NCBI GenBank assembly: GCA_900766785.1 | Contig: CAAFWT010000036.1 | Span: forward strand, 1 to 9,373 | Source: an uncultured Paraprevotella sp. | Lineage (GTDB): Bacteria > Bacteroidota > Bacteroidia > Bacteroidales > Bacteroidaceae | Length of the DNA: 9,373 nucleotides | Reading direction: 5' to 3' | Shown: piece by piece, positions 1-7,350 of the stretch | Numbering within the stretch: position 1 is the first letter of the stretch | Layout of the letters: each line of letters starts with the position of its first letter | The notes under the pieces: model-generated | The model's database searches: none | What the model saw: only the letters and a program-made list of their open reading frames with translations | Told to the model about the DNA's origin: nothing | Made by a program: the position numbers and the translations under genes

Positions 1-39
1 TAAGACCAGAGCGGAAGCATAGCAGCAGGGCAACGCCCT

Positions 40-157
40 CCATCCTCTCCAAGGGGTTTATTGGGTTTTTGTCTTGCTCGCAGTCCCGCATAGGAAACGA
101 TCCGTCCAATCCGTTAAATCCGTGGTAAAAGAACTTCCCCATCCTCTCCAAAGGGGG
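40..157. repeat. Pair of short intergenic direct repeats (CCATCCTCTCCAA-GGGG)
   Basis: CCATCCTCTCCAAGGGG at 40-56 recurs as CCATCCTCTCCAAAGGGGG at 139-157, differing only by inserted A and G bases. Each copy can form a short stem around the CATCCTCTCCA core (CCCT 36-39 with AGGG 52-55; CCCC 137-140 with GGGG 153-156). In the first copy GCCCT (35-39) can alternatively pair with AGGGC (27-31). The copies are about 99 bases apart in non-coding DNA. They look like remnants of a dispersed intergenic repeat family; that family membership is inference, the duplication itself is visible. Confidence 0.55.
100..126. repeat. Three tandem 9-base units starting ATCCGT
   Basis: ATCCGT occurs at 100, 109 and 118 with an exact 9-base period (ATCCGTCCA, ATCCGTTAA, ATCCGTGGT). 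Similar ATCYGTG-type 9-mers are, from memory, scattered in intergenic DNA of Bacteroidetes. It lies between the two copies of the CCATCCTCTCC repeat. No coding or regulatory role can be shown. Confidence 0.5.
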
Positions 158-223
158 CTGTCCTGGTTTTGGTGATTTGTAACAAGGTGACCAAAGGCTG
201 GGAGATACTCCATCCACAAAATA

Positions 224-254
224 TTGTGCATTTGAGAACGTTGCCGTACCTTTG
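224..254 (+). promoter_or_regulatory. Bacteroidetes-type promoter of the LuxR-family gene
   Basis: TACCTTTG at 247-254 matches the Bacteroidetes -7 consensus TAnnTTTG exactly, with TTG at 224-226 as the -33 element and a 20-base spacer. Transcription should begin near 260, leaving a leader of about 36 bases before the ATG at 297. That leader contains the perfect palindrome ATTATATAAT (267-276). Confidence 0.7.
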
Positions 255-296
255 TGTCGCCTTTATATTATATAATGTGACAGTGAACAAAGACAC

Positions 297-749
297 ATGA
301 AACGCAAAACCGTTATCCTGACTCCATTGCCTGAGGAACTCCGTCGCAGTGTGATGCCTGCCCTTCTGGCTTTGGACTCCGTACATGACATCTATCAGGC
401 TGCCGACCATGCCGAACTGGCGGCACTCATACATCGGTTCCCCAATGCCCTTGTACTCATGGACCTTGAGGCACGGGATGCGTCCAAGGCTGCCACCGTG
501 AAAGCACTACTGGAATCCATCACCCTCCATCAGCCACAGAAACTCACACCCACCGAACAGGAGATTCTCCGACTCATAGCTCTCGGACATAGTGTGAAGG
601 AAATAGCTGCCATGAGATTCAACAGCGAATTTACCATAAGTACGCACAAGAAAAACATCTTCAGCAAACTGGGAGTAAACAATGCACATGATGCCACCAA
701 GTATGCACTCCGAACGGGTATCATAGACCTGGTGGACTATTATATATAA
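297..749 (+). CDS. LuxR/GerE-type helix-turn-helix transcription regulator with atypical N-terminus
   Basis: A 150-residue DNA-binding regulator, expected in the cytoplasm. Residues about 83-145 form a GerE/LuxR helix-turn-helix: it opens LTPTEQEILRLIALG, continues with KEIA and the recognition-helix region STHKKNIFSKLGV, and ends NAHDATKYALRTGII, which is the full family signature. The first 80 residues are too short for a complete response-regulator receiver (about 115-120). They keep a receiver-like strand ALVLMDLEARD with Asp56 where a phosphoacceptor would sit, but strand 1 (KTVILTP) lacks the usual acidic pair, so canonical phosphorylation is doubtful. The ATG at 297 is preceded by a consensus promoter and an A-rich leader without Shine-Dalgarno. 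Transcription is toward the giant exported protein gene 286 bases downstream, which has its own promoter; a regulator-target link is only positional inference. No convincing terminator follows. The family call is firm; target and signal are unknown. Confidence 0.9.
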   Translation: MKRKTVILTPLPEELRRSVMPALLALDSVHDIYQAADHAELAALIHRFPNALVLMDLEARDASKAATVKALLESITLHQPQKLTPTEQEILRLIALGHSVKEIAAMRFNSEFTISTHKKNIFSKLGVNNAHDATKYALRTGIIDLVDYYI

Positions 750-942
750 CGAATCACCAGATAACCCAGGGGGAAAGAATGTGAAACTTGACCCCAAAAT
801 AATCACAGTTCACTGCAGAAGCTCCTTGTGCTCCCCTCATCATTCCTGTTTTTAGGTGTGAATGTAGTCATTTCGTTGCAAACTTGTTGTAATTTGCCAT
901 TTTTTTGAGGATGGGGGGGGGGGGGGGAAAATATGAAAAAAA
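750..942. other. Intergenic region between regulator and giant gene
   Basis: No open reading frame, RNA gene or clear rho-independent terminator is visible. The distal half becomes T-rich, then holds the G15 tract (913-927), followed by A-rich DNA leading into the next promoter. GGGG (about 769-773) and CCCC (about 793-796) could pair weakly but lack a following T-run. Confidence 0.6.
913..927. repeat. Homopolymer run of 15 G
   Basis: Fifteen consecutive G lie about 15 bases upstream of the probable -33 region and roughly 55-70 bases upstream of the expected transcription start of the giant gene. Runs of this length are prone to slipped-strand length change and also to sequencing or assembly error, so the exact count is uncertain. 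Confidence 0.85.
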
Positions 943-974
943 TGTTTAAAAGGGAAAAAAAAGCCCTATCTTTG
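943..974 (+). promoter_or_regulatory. Bacteroidetes-type promoter of the giant exported protein gene
   Basis: TATCTTTG at 967-974 is a perfect TAnnTTTG -7 element. The -33 region is degenerate (TGTTT at 943-947, 19-base spacer) in an A-rich stretch. The start of transcription would fall near 980, about 55 bases before the preferred ATG at 1036 and only about 10 before the in-frame ATG at 991. Confidence 0.65.
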
Positions 975-1035
975 TGATAGCATTCGTGAAATGCATGGCG
1001 AGAGAATTAACAAACAGTTATTAAAAATCGATTTT

Positions 1036-4000
1036 ATGAGCAGAAAGTTTACTCGTTTGCTTTTATGCATACTGATGAGTATGTGTGGAAGTGCGGCTTG
1101 GGCTTTGACCCAGGTGGGAGGTGTCTATCAGATAGGCACAGCCCAGGAGTTGGCTGAGTTTGCGGCTTTGGTCAATGGTGGAGAACGTATGGCCAATGCC
1201 GTGATTACGGCTGACATTGATTACTCGGGTCAGACCGAGATGATAGGAACGGTTGACAATCGTTTCTTTGGAACGTTGGACGGACAGGGGCACACGGTGA
1301 CCATCAATCTGGTGGCCAGTGGTAAGAACACAGCCCTGGTGGCCAACCTGTCTGGTACCGTGCGTAACCTGCATGTGTCGGGTAACATCAAGACAGACTT
1401 CCAGCACGTGGGAGGTGTGGTTGGTACCTCATCGGGCGGTATCGTGTACAACTGTTCTTCAGATGTAAACATGACCACGAGTGTCAGTGGTGATGCTACA
1501 TGCGGCGGTATTCTGGCCTTAAGCAATACTGCCACCGTGGTGGCAAACTGTGTGTACTCTGGTACCATCAGCGGAAGCTTAGCCACCAATTGTGGCGGTA
1601 TCGTAGGATGGGCTTCAGATGCCACCACCATCCAGAATTGCTTGTTCGTCGGTGATATGGATATTGTGATGAACACGAGTTCGTCAGCCATCTCACGCAA
1701 TTCCCCATCCAAGGGAACCATTGTCAACTGCTATGCTCTGGATGGTTTCCAGGGGACGGTGGACAACAATACCACTCTGCTCACCCAGGAAGAGATAGCA
1801 TCTGGTAAGGCTGCTTTCCTGTTGGGTATGGGTCAGAAGCTGGGTACCGATGCCATTCCTTCTCCTCTGAGCACCGACAAGGTATATGCCTCTGCAGAAA
1901 CCTGTAGTGGAGAGGGTGCCACAGGATTTACCAACGTGCAGGGTGAGGCTCAGATGCCTGCCCACACCTATGATGGTTTCCATTGTACCGAATGCGGAGC
2001 TCTGAACGAGAACTTCATGACTCCCGAGGATGGAGTTTACAAAATCTCCACTCCTGAGCAGATGGTTTGGCTGGCTGAGATGGTCAACAGCGGACATCCC
2101 TTTATGGACGTGAAGCTGATGGCCGACCTGGACATGAGCGCCTGCCCCGACTATCCTATGATAGGACGTGCCGCCTTCCCTTATCGTGCTCATTTCGATG
2201 GTCAGCATCATAAGGTGAGCAACCTCAATCTGAACTATCCCGAGGGTTCTGGTGTGGGATTGTTCTGCACCATCGGATCAACTTCTGTGATAGAGAATCT
2301 CACGCTTGACAATACTTGTTCTCTGTTGGGTAGGACTCATGTGGGACTTATCGGTCATTCTCAGGGTGCAGGTTATATCACCCTGAACGGACTGGGCAAC
2401 CAGGGCAGCGTGGCTGCTGTGCCAACAGCATCAGGCGGCCATAGTGACGCAGGCGTGGGCGGTATCATAGGCAATAGCCCCCAAGGATGTCTGGGAGAGA
2501 TCAACAACTGCTGGTTCACAGGTACCATTCCCACAGGCACATCATGTGCTTACATTTCGGGATGGACCGGCAGCAACCAGTTCACTCTGAACGGATGCTG
2601 GGCTGTTTCGGAGTCAACCACCATCGTGGTTGAGGCAACCAGCCTGGCACGCAGGGGCTCTAGCGTGGCCCTTAACAACTGTGCTGCCACCTATGGCACT
2701 CAGACCACCCGCGTGACACCAGAGCAGGTGGCAAGCGGTGAGCTCTGCTATATCGTGAATGGCAAGAGCAGCGAGAATCCCGTTTGGCATCAGACTATCG
2801 GTACAGATGCCTATCCCACACTTACAGGTACTGATGTGGTGTATGTGGTGGGTACCAAGAACTGCGACGGTACTGATGGCGATAGTTTTGGATTCTCCAA
2901 TGTGGACGAGGGCTTCCAGCAGACTCCTCATCAGATAGATGCCAGCACAGGACTGTGTTCCGTGTGCGGACAACCTGATGAAGATGAGGATGGTTATCTG
3001 CTCATCAGTACTCCACAGGCACTGCGTTGGGTGGCCGAACAAATCAACTCAGGGGCCAGAACCAGCATGAATTTCCGACTGACCAGCAATATCGACCTCT
3101 CTGGTGAGAACTGGACTCCCATAGGTAACGATACCTATCCCTTCTCGGGTAACATGGACGGCGGACGCCACACCATCAGCAACATGATAGTGGAAAGTGC
3201 TAATGTGGCAGGACTCTTCGGTACAGTAGAAAAGGGAAGTTTGCATGACCTGCTTATTGATGCCAGCTGTTCCGTGAAGGGTGCCAGCTATGTCGGAGGT
3301 TTGGTAGGTCATACCAGAGGAGGTTATATCACAGAGATTGCCAACGTGGGTGTCATGTGTCCAGTGACCAACGTAGGTGTCGGTGGTACGGCTGCAGCAG
3401 GTATCATTGGAAATGCCAATTCCGGCAACGTCACCAACATCACCAACTGCTTCACCACAGGACTCATCACCTCCTCGGCTGATGTGGCTTGTATTTCTGC
3501 TTGGCAAGGCAACGTAGGCTCCAAGATTACCAACTGCTGGTCCATAAGCGAGATTTCGCAGCATACGGCTTACAACTTCTGCCGTGGAGGCACCACCACC
3601 CAGATGGTCAATTGCTATTGCTCCAACGAGGAATACAAGGGACAGCTTTCGGCCAACAACTATGTGAACATGACAGCCGACATGCTGTCCACAGGTGAAC
3701 TCACTTACATCGTGAATGGCAATAGCAGCAATGCTCCCATTTGGTATCAGAATATTGGCGAGGACTTCTCACCCGTTCCCTGGAATGACCACAAGGTGGT
3801 ATATGCTGTGGGTACGCTCAACTGCGACGGCTCCAGTGCCGGAGGCGAACTGAGTTATTCCAACGAGAACCAGTCTGTGATACCTCCTCATGATGAAGAT
3901 CATGGCATCTGTATCAATTGTGGAGCCGTCAATAAGGATTACAAGACACTGGTGGGCGGATTCTACGAACTGGCTGATGCTGCCGATCTGGTATGGTTCA

Positions 4001-7000
4001 GCCGCATGGTCAACAGCGTGGACAACACCATCAACGGACGCTTGACGGACGACATAGACATGTCGGGCTATAATGACAAGTTTGAGGAATTAGGTAAGGA
4101 CCAAAAGGGATTCTCTGGAATCTTCGACGGACAGGACCACACCATCAGTGGCCTCGCTATAGACGTAGAGCACGATGATGCTGGCTTCATCGCCGCATCC
4201 AATTCGGGTATGGTGCTGCGTAACGTCATCTTCGATGCGTCCTGCTCCATCAAATCTACGGGTAATTACGTAGGTATTATCGGTGCTTCCAACTGGAATC
4301 AGACCGGTACCACCTCCATTATCAACGTGGGCAACGAAGGTACCGTGACAGCTCTCGGAGTGAATGCCGGCGGTCTGCTGGGTGGTAACCATGGTTCCAA
4401 GGGTATCATCGTCATACGTAACTGTTACACCACAGGTGCCGTTTCTGGTCTGAAAGAGAATGCAGCCCTGGCCGGATGGTTGGGTGCCACATCTTCCAGC
4501 ATAGAGTCTTGCTGGACTTCATCAGAAGTATCAGGAATACAGGGAACCATGGAGGCATATCGCGGTACTGCTACCGTGAAGAACTGTTTCAGCATTCAGG
4601 GCGGACAGTTCACACAGTATGATGAGTCTGAAGTGCAGAGCGGTGCTCTTACCTGGAAGCTCAATGGCAATTCGTTCCTCAATGCACAATGGTATCAGGC
4701 ACTTCACGAGGGAGGCAATCCCACATGGGTCAACACAGGACTTGTGTATGCTACTGGCGAAGATTCCTATGAGAGCGTCTATGACCAGAACTCTTATGAG
4801 AGCTTCCGCGACTATGTGACCACTTCAGAAAAGGATGCGTACACAGAGAAGGCTGCCCACGACTCCCTGATTACTGTATATCTCACAGCACTTGAGTCCT
4901 GGCAGGAACTGCCCACCCTCACCGATTTCCTTCGCGAATATGCCAAATCAGAATCTACTCGCAAGGCCATCAGTGTATCAGAAGCACTCTATCAGGCATA
5001 TATGGATCAGGCCGAGTATGCTATTGAGTACATCCTCAACAACGACTTCGAATGTGAGGAGGCTGCACTCCTGGATGATTATCTCAACACCACACAGGAG
5101 CCCAATGAGGTATTCCCCCATGGTTCGTATCGTTACATCTTGAGCACTCGTAAGCTCAATGATGCCGCCATAGCAGCAGAGACTGAGTTCGTGAAGAACC
5201 TGCTGTCGGCTGCCATCGCTGCCGACTATCAGCCTGGAACAGATATCACCGACCTGATGGTCAATGCCAATCTGGATGCTGGACGCGAAGGCTGGACCAT
5301 ACAGTCCACCAATTCCAACTATCCTGTGTTCAAGACCGTGGAGGGTGCCATGTCGGCAGGTGAATTCTGGAACTGCAACTTCACCATGACACAGACGGTG
5401 AAGAATCTCAAGGCAGGTGTGTATATGTTGACGTCCAATGCCACCTTCCGTCCCGGTGCCGATGGTTACAGCACGCTCTATGCAGGCCAGGTGATGCTGG
5501 GTAAGAATATCAACTATGCCATGACCGAGGTAGAGGATGCCATCAAGGTAGAGGATGCTGTCGATCAGGTGAACTGCAACATCACAGGAGTGGGACCTGA
5601 CTACAAGATACTCGTGGAGGATGGTGACGTATATATTCCTCAGGGTCCCACAGGCTGTGCCATCGCATTCAGTGCAAACCGTTATCCCAACTATGTGGCT
5701 GTTCAGATAGAGGAAGGCGATTCTCTGGAAATAGGTGTCAGAAACCAGGGCACTGGTATGGAACGTGACTGGATGGGATTCGGTAACTTCCACCTGGTAT
5801 ACCTGGGCACAGCAGAAGAGGGTCAGGAGCAACTGGCTCTGGTACTTCAGAACTATCTGGACCGTGCTCATACGATAGAGGCATTTGAGTACAGTGACGG
5901 TGCTGATTTCATTCAGTATCCCAACTATTCCAGTGCCCTCAAGGAGGAACTGCAGAAGGCCATCAGTGCCGGTGAGTCTGCTGCCGATGGCGAAGCCATG
6001 ATGCAGGTTATCAACCGCCTGTCGGAACTCTTCCAGCAGATATATGAGTGCCGTACCGCTTATGTGGCTATGGCAAGGGCTGCCGAGAACCTGAGCCTTA
6101 TGGCCAGCTCGTTCTCCAATCAGGGAATCTTCGATGAGAACTCTCAGGAACTTGCCCAGATGAACAACGCTTCCGATGAGATGTGGGGTCATTACTCCAA
6201 TGGTTCTGTGACTGCCGAGGAGGCTCTGGCACTTGCCAACAGCATCTATCAGCAGCCCTCCTTCCCCAATTACGAGGATGGATATTACATGCTGGGTACT
6301 CCCAAGGATTTGGTTGTCTTCTCTGCCATTGTCAATGGAGGCATCGGCACCGCCAATGCCAAGCTGACTGCCGATCTGGATATGACAGGAATGGATATAT
6401 TCCACCCCATCGGCTATAATGTGGAGAAAGATAACAGCAGTGCCACTGAGGCCGACAAGGTAACCTTCCGAGGCATCTTTGACGGTCAGGGTCATCGCAT
6501 CAGCAACCTGGTCATCAATCGTGAGAGTTCAGTAGGTGTGGGTATGTTTGGTACCATCGCAGCTCCTGCCGAAATCAAGAACCTGGTTCTGGATGCCACT
6601 TGTTCTATCCGCGGATATGACCGTGCCGGTATGATTGGCCGAAGCAACAATGCTGGACAGGTTACGCTGACCCGCCTCGGCAACGAAGGTTCGGTAGAAG
6701 CCGTTTATCAGGCACCTGCCGGTATCTTGGGTAATGCCAATAACGGTAGCTTGGCCATATTCAATGACTGCTACAGCACAGGCCATATCAAGGCCGGTAA
6801 TGGCAAGAACGCTGCTCAGATATGCGGATGGCTCGGCAGTGCCGGTGCCATTCTCACCAACTGCTGGTCAACAGCAGAGATTGAGGGCTATGATAGCCAG
6901 AGCAATCTCTTCTGCCGCTTCGGAGGCAATCTGACCCTTATCAACTGTTACAGCACAGATGGTGATGGCTCACAGGCTCTCATAGTAACTGCCGAGGATT

Positions 7001-7326
7001 TTGCCAGCGGTAAGATTACCTGGGCACTCAACGGAGAGAGTACCGAGGCACCTGTATGGTTCCAGACTTTGGGTACCGACCTGCATCCTGTCTTCGATGC
7101 TTCACATGGTGTGGTCATCAAGAATGCCGACGGCACTTTCTCCAACCTGAATGGAGAAGCCATAGAGACAGTGACTGCCAAGGTGGGTTCTGTGGTAAGT
7201 GTTTATGACATGCAGGGCCGTCAGGTACGTGCATCTGTTCCTACCGCAAACGCTCTGCAGGGTCTGCCCCAGGGAATGTATATCCTCCGAGGCACATCTG
7301 CCAGCCGTAAGGCAATGGTCAAGTAA
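1036..7326 (+). CDS. Giant exported GLUG-type beta-solenoid repeat protein with CBM-like insert and C-terminal sorting-type tail
   Basis: A 2096-residue secreted or surface protein; no enzyme domain is recognisable, so adhesion or glycan binding is the best guess. Numbered from the ATG at 1036: signal peptide 1-23 (MSRKF, hydrophobic core, AWA before Leu24); solenoid units R1 28-289, R2 331-609, R3 651-929, R4 973-1241; helical region 1242-1403; beta-rich carbohydrate-binding-like domain 1404-1591 (opens LMVNANLDAGREGWT); helical region 1592-1735; unit R5 1747-2035; sorting-type tail about 2050-2096 (VYDMQGRQV ... LPQGMYIL ... KAMVK). Each unit opens GxYxIxTxxxLxxxxxxVN, then DIDxSG, FxGxxDGxxHxIS, GLUG-like glycine motifs and repeated N-C rungs. 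R1, R2 and R3 are followed by linkers with a C...H...CxxC pattern. The ATG at 991 is in frame and would add 15 residues, but 1036 places a normal signal peptide at the N-terminus. Solenoid, secretion and tail are well supported; surface attachment by a type IX-like route is inferred from the tail. Confidence 0.88.
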   Translation: MSRKFTRLLLCILMSMCGSAAWALTQVGGVYQIGTAQELAEFAALVNGGERMANAVITADIDYSGQTEMIGTVDNRFFGTLDGQGHTVTINLVASGKNTALVANLSGTVRNLHVSGNIKTDFQHVGGVVGTSSGGIVYNCSSDVNMTTSVSGDATCGGILALSNTATVVANCVYSGTISGSLATNCGGIVGWASDATTIQNCLFVGDMDIVMNTSSSAISRNSPSKGTIVNCYALDGFQGTVDNNTTLLTQEEIASGKAAFLLGMGQKLGTDAIPSPLSTDKVYASAETCSGEGATGFTNVQGEAQMPAHTYDGFHCTECGALNENFMTPEDGVYKISTPEQMVWLAEMVNSGHPFMDVKLMADLDMSACPDYPMIGRAAFPYRAHFDGQHHKVSNLNLNYPEGSGVGLFCTIGSTSVIENLTLDNTCSLLGRTHVGLIGHSQGAGYITLNGLGNQGSVAAVPTASGGHSDAGVGGIIGNSPQGCLGEINNCWFTGTIPTGTSCAYISGWTGSNQFTLNGCWAVSESTTIVVEATSLARRGSSVALNNCAATYGTQTTRVTPEQVASGELCYIVNGKSSENPVWHQTIGTDAYPTLTGTDVVYVVGTKNCDGTDGDSFGFSNVDEGFQQTPHQIDASTGLCSVCGQPDEDEDGYLLISTPQALRWVAEQINSGARTSMNFRLTSNIDLSGENWTPIGNDTYPFSGNMDGGRHTISNMIVESANVAGLFGTVEKGSLHDLLIDASCSVKGASYVGGLVGHTRGGYITEIANVGVMCPVTNVGVGGTAAAGIIGNANSGNVTNITNCFTTGLITSSADVACISAWQGNVGSKITNCWSISEISQHTAYNFCRGGTTTQMVNCYCSNEEYKGQLSANNYVNMTADMLSTGELTYIVNGNSSNAPIWYQNIGEDFSPVPWNDHKVVYAVGTLNCDGSSAGGELSYSNENQSVIPPHDEDHGICINCGAVNKDYKTLVGGFYELADAADLVWFSRMVNSVDNTINGRLTDDIDMSGYNDKFEELGKDQKGFSGIFDGQDHTISGLAIDVEHDDAGFIAASNSGMVLRNVIFDASCSIKSTGNYVGIIGASNWNQTGTTSIINVGNEGTVTALGVNAGGLLGGNHGSKGIIVIRNCYTTGAVSGLKENAALAGWLGATSSSIESCWTSSEVSGIQGTMEAYRGTATVKNCFSIQGGQFTQYDESEVQSGALTWKLNGNSFLNAQWYQALHEGGNPTWVNTGLVYATGEDSYESVYDQNSYESFRDYVTTSEKDAYTEKAAHDSLITVYLTALESWQELPTLTDFLREYAKSESTRKAISVSEALYQAYMDQAEYAIEYILNNDFECEEAALLDDYLNTTQEPNEVFPHGSYRYILSTRKLNDAAIAAETEFVKNLLSAAIAADYQPGTDITDLMVNANLDAGREGWTIQSTNSNYPVFKTVEGAMSAGEFWNCNFTMTQTVKNLKAGVYMLTSNATFRPGADGYSTLYAGQVMLGKNINYAMTEVEDAIKVEDAVDQVNCNITGVGPDYKILVEDGDVYIPQGPTGCAIAFSANRYPNYVAVQIEEGDSLEIGVRNQGTGMERDWMGFGNFHLVYLGTAEEGQEQLALVLQNYLDRAHTIEAFEYSDGADFIQYPNYSSALKEELQKAISAGESAADGEAMMQVINRLSELFQQIYECRTAYVAMARAAENLSLMASSFSNQGIFDENSQELAQMNNASDEMWGHYSNGSVTAEEALALANSIYQQPSFPNYEDGYYMLGTPKDLVVFSAIVNGGIGTANAKLTADLDMTGMDIFHPIGYNVEKDNSSATEADKVTFRGIFDGQGHRISNLVINRESSVGVGMFGTIAAPAEIKNLVLDATCSIRGYDRAGMIGRSNNAGQVTLTRLGNEGSVEAVYQAPAGILGNANNGSLAIFNDCYSTGHIKAGNGKNAAQICGWLGSAGAILTNCWSTAEIEGYDSQSNLFCRFGGNLTLINCYSTDGDGSQALIVTAEDFASGKITWALNGESTEAPVWFQTLGTDLHPVFDASHGVVIKNADGTFSNLNGEAIETVTAKVGSVVSVYDMQGRQVRASVPTANALQGLPQGMYILRGTSASRKAMVK
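1117..1902 (+). repeat. Solenoid unit R1 (most divergent copy)
   Basis: Residues 28-289. It opens GGVYQIGTAQELAEFAALVN and has FFGTLDGQGHTV plus three GLUG-like turns (VGGVVGTSSGG, CGGILALSN, CGGIVGWASD), each followed by an N-C rung (YNC, ANC, QNC). It diverges from R2-R5: it lacks the DxxC-S element, and its end motif is shortened to GKAAFLLGMGQKLGTDAIP, missing the NGxSxxxxxW segment. It is followed by a linker with Cys290, His310, Cys317 and Cys320. Confidence 0.75.
2026..2862 (+). repeat. Solenoid unit R2
   Basis: Residues 331-609. It opens EDGVYKISTPEQMVWLAEMVN. Cysteines lie at 428 (NTCS), 492 (NNCW), 521 (NGCW) and 549 (NNCA), and it ends in a GELCYIVNG ... PVWHQTIGTDAYP motif. The following linker has Cys610, His632, Cys641 and Cys644. 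The same landmarks recur in R3 exactly 320 codons (960 bases) later. Confidence 0.8.
2986..3822 (+). repeat. Solenoid unit R3
   Basis: Residues 651-929. It opens EDGYLLISTPQALRWVAEQIN. Cysteines are at 745 (ASCS), 805 (TNCF), 834 (TNCW) and 860 (VNCY), with GLUG turns VGGLVGHTRGG and AGIIGNANSGN. The end motif is GELTYIVNG ... PIWYQNIG. The linker after it carries Cys930, His952, Cys959 and Cys962. Nucleotide similarity to R2 is still visible around the end motif and the NCDG segment, which suggests duplication within the gene. Confidence 0.8.
3952..4758 (+). repeat. Solenoid unit R4
   Basis: Residues 973-1241. It opens VGGFYELADAADLVWFSRMVN. Cysteines are at 1070 (ASCS), 1130 (RNCY), 1159 (ESCW) and 1184 (KNCF), and the end motif is GALTWKLNG ... 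AQWYQAL. Unlike R1-R3 it is not followed by a C/H/CxxC linker: after VYATG the chain passes straight into the helical region of the inserted module. Confidence 0.8.
5245..5808 (+). other. Carbohydrate-binding-like (jelly-roll) domain inside the giant protein
   Basis: Residues 1404-1591. It begins with the LMVNANLDAGREGWT pattern typical of N-terminal strands of galactose-binding-like or CBM-type domains in Bacteroidetes exported proteins, continues with alternating beta segments (QTVKNLKAGVYMLTSNATF) and closes with GFGNFHLVYLG. Helical segments flank it on both sides (1242-1403 and 1592-1735), and the whole block sits between solenoid units R4 and R5. Ligand unknown; the fold call is from pattern only. 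Confidence 0.6.
6274..7140 (+). repeat. Solenoid unit R5
   Basis: Residues 1747-2035. It opens EDGYYMLGTPKDLVVFSAIVN. Cysteines are at 1856 (ATCS), 1912 (NDCY), 1943 (TNCW) and 1970 (INCY), and the end motif is GKITWALNG ... PVWFQTLGTDLHP. It is separated from R4 by about 500 residues of inserted module and runs into the C-terminal sorting-type tail through a short KNADGTFSNLNG segment. Confidence 0.8.
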
Positions 7327-7350
7327 ACTGACCTGCTGAGATAGACTATG

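Noticed and set aside
114..434. 106-residue minus-strand open frame across the left intergenic region and the regulator start
   Set aside because: It covers the repeats, the consensus promoter and the start of the LuxR-type gene; no recognisable protein features.
4978..6495. 505-residue open frame on the minus strand inside the giant gene
   Set aside because: It is fully antisense to a clearly coding region with domain structure. Its translation has no recognisable domain or signal peptide, and its openness follows from the codon usage of the + strand gene.
1117..7140. Possible glycan-degrading enzyme in the giant protein
   Set aside because: No catalytic motif of a known glycosidase, lyase or peptidase family was recognised in the solenoid units or the insert; binding or adhesion is the more cautious call.
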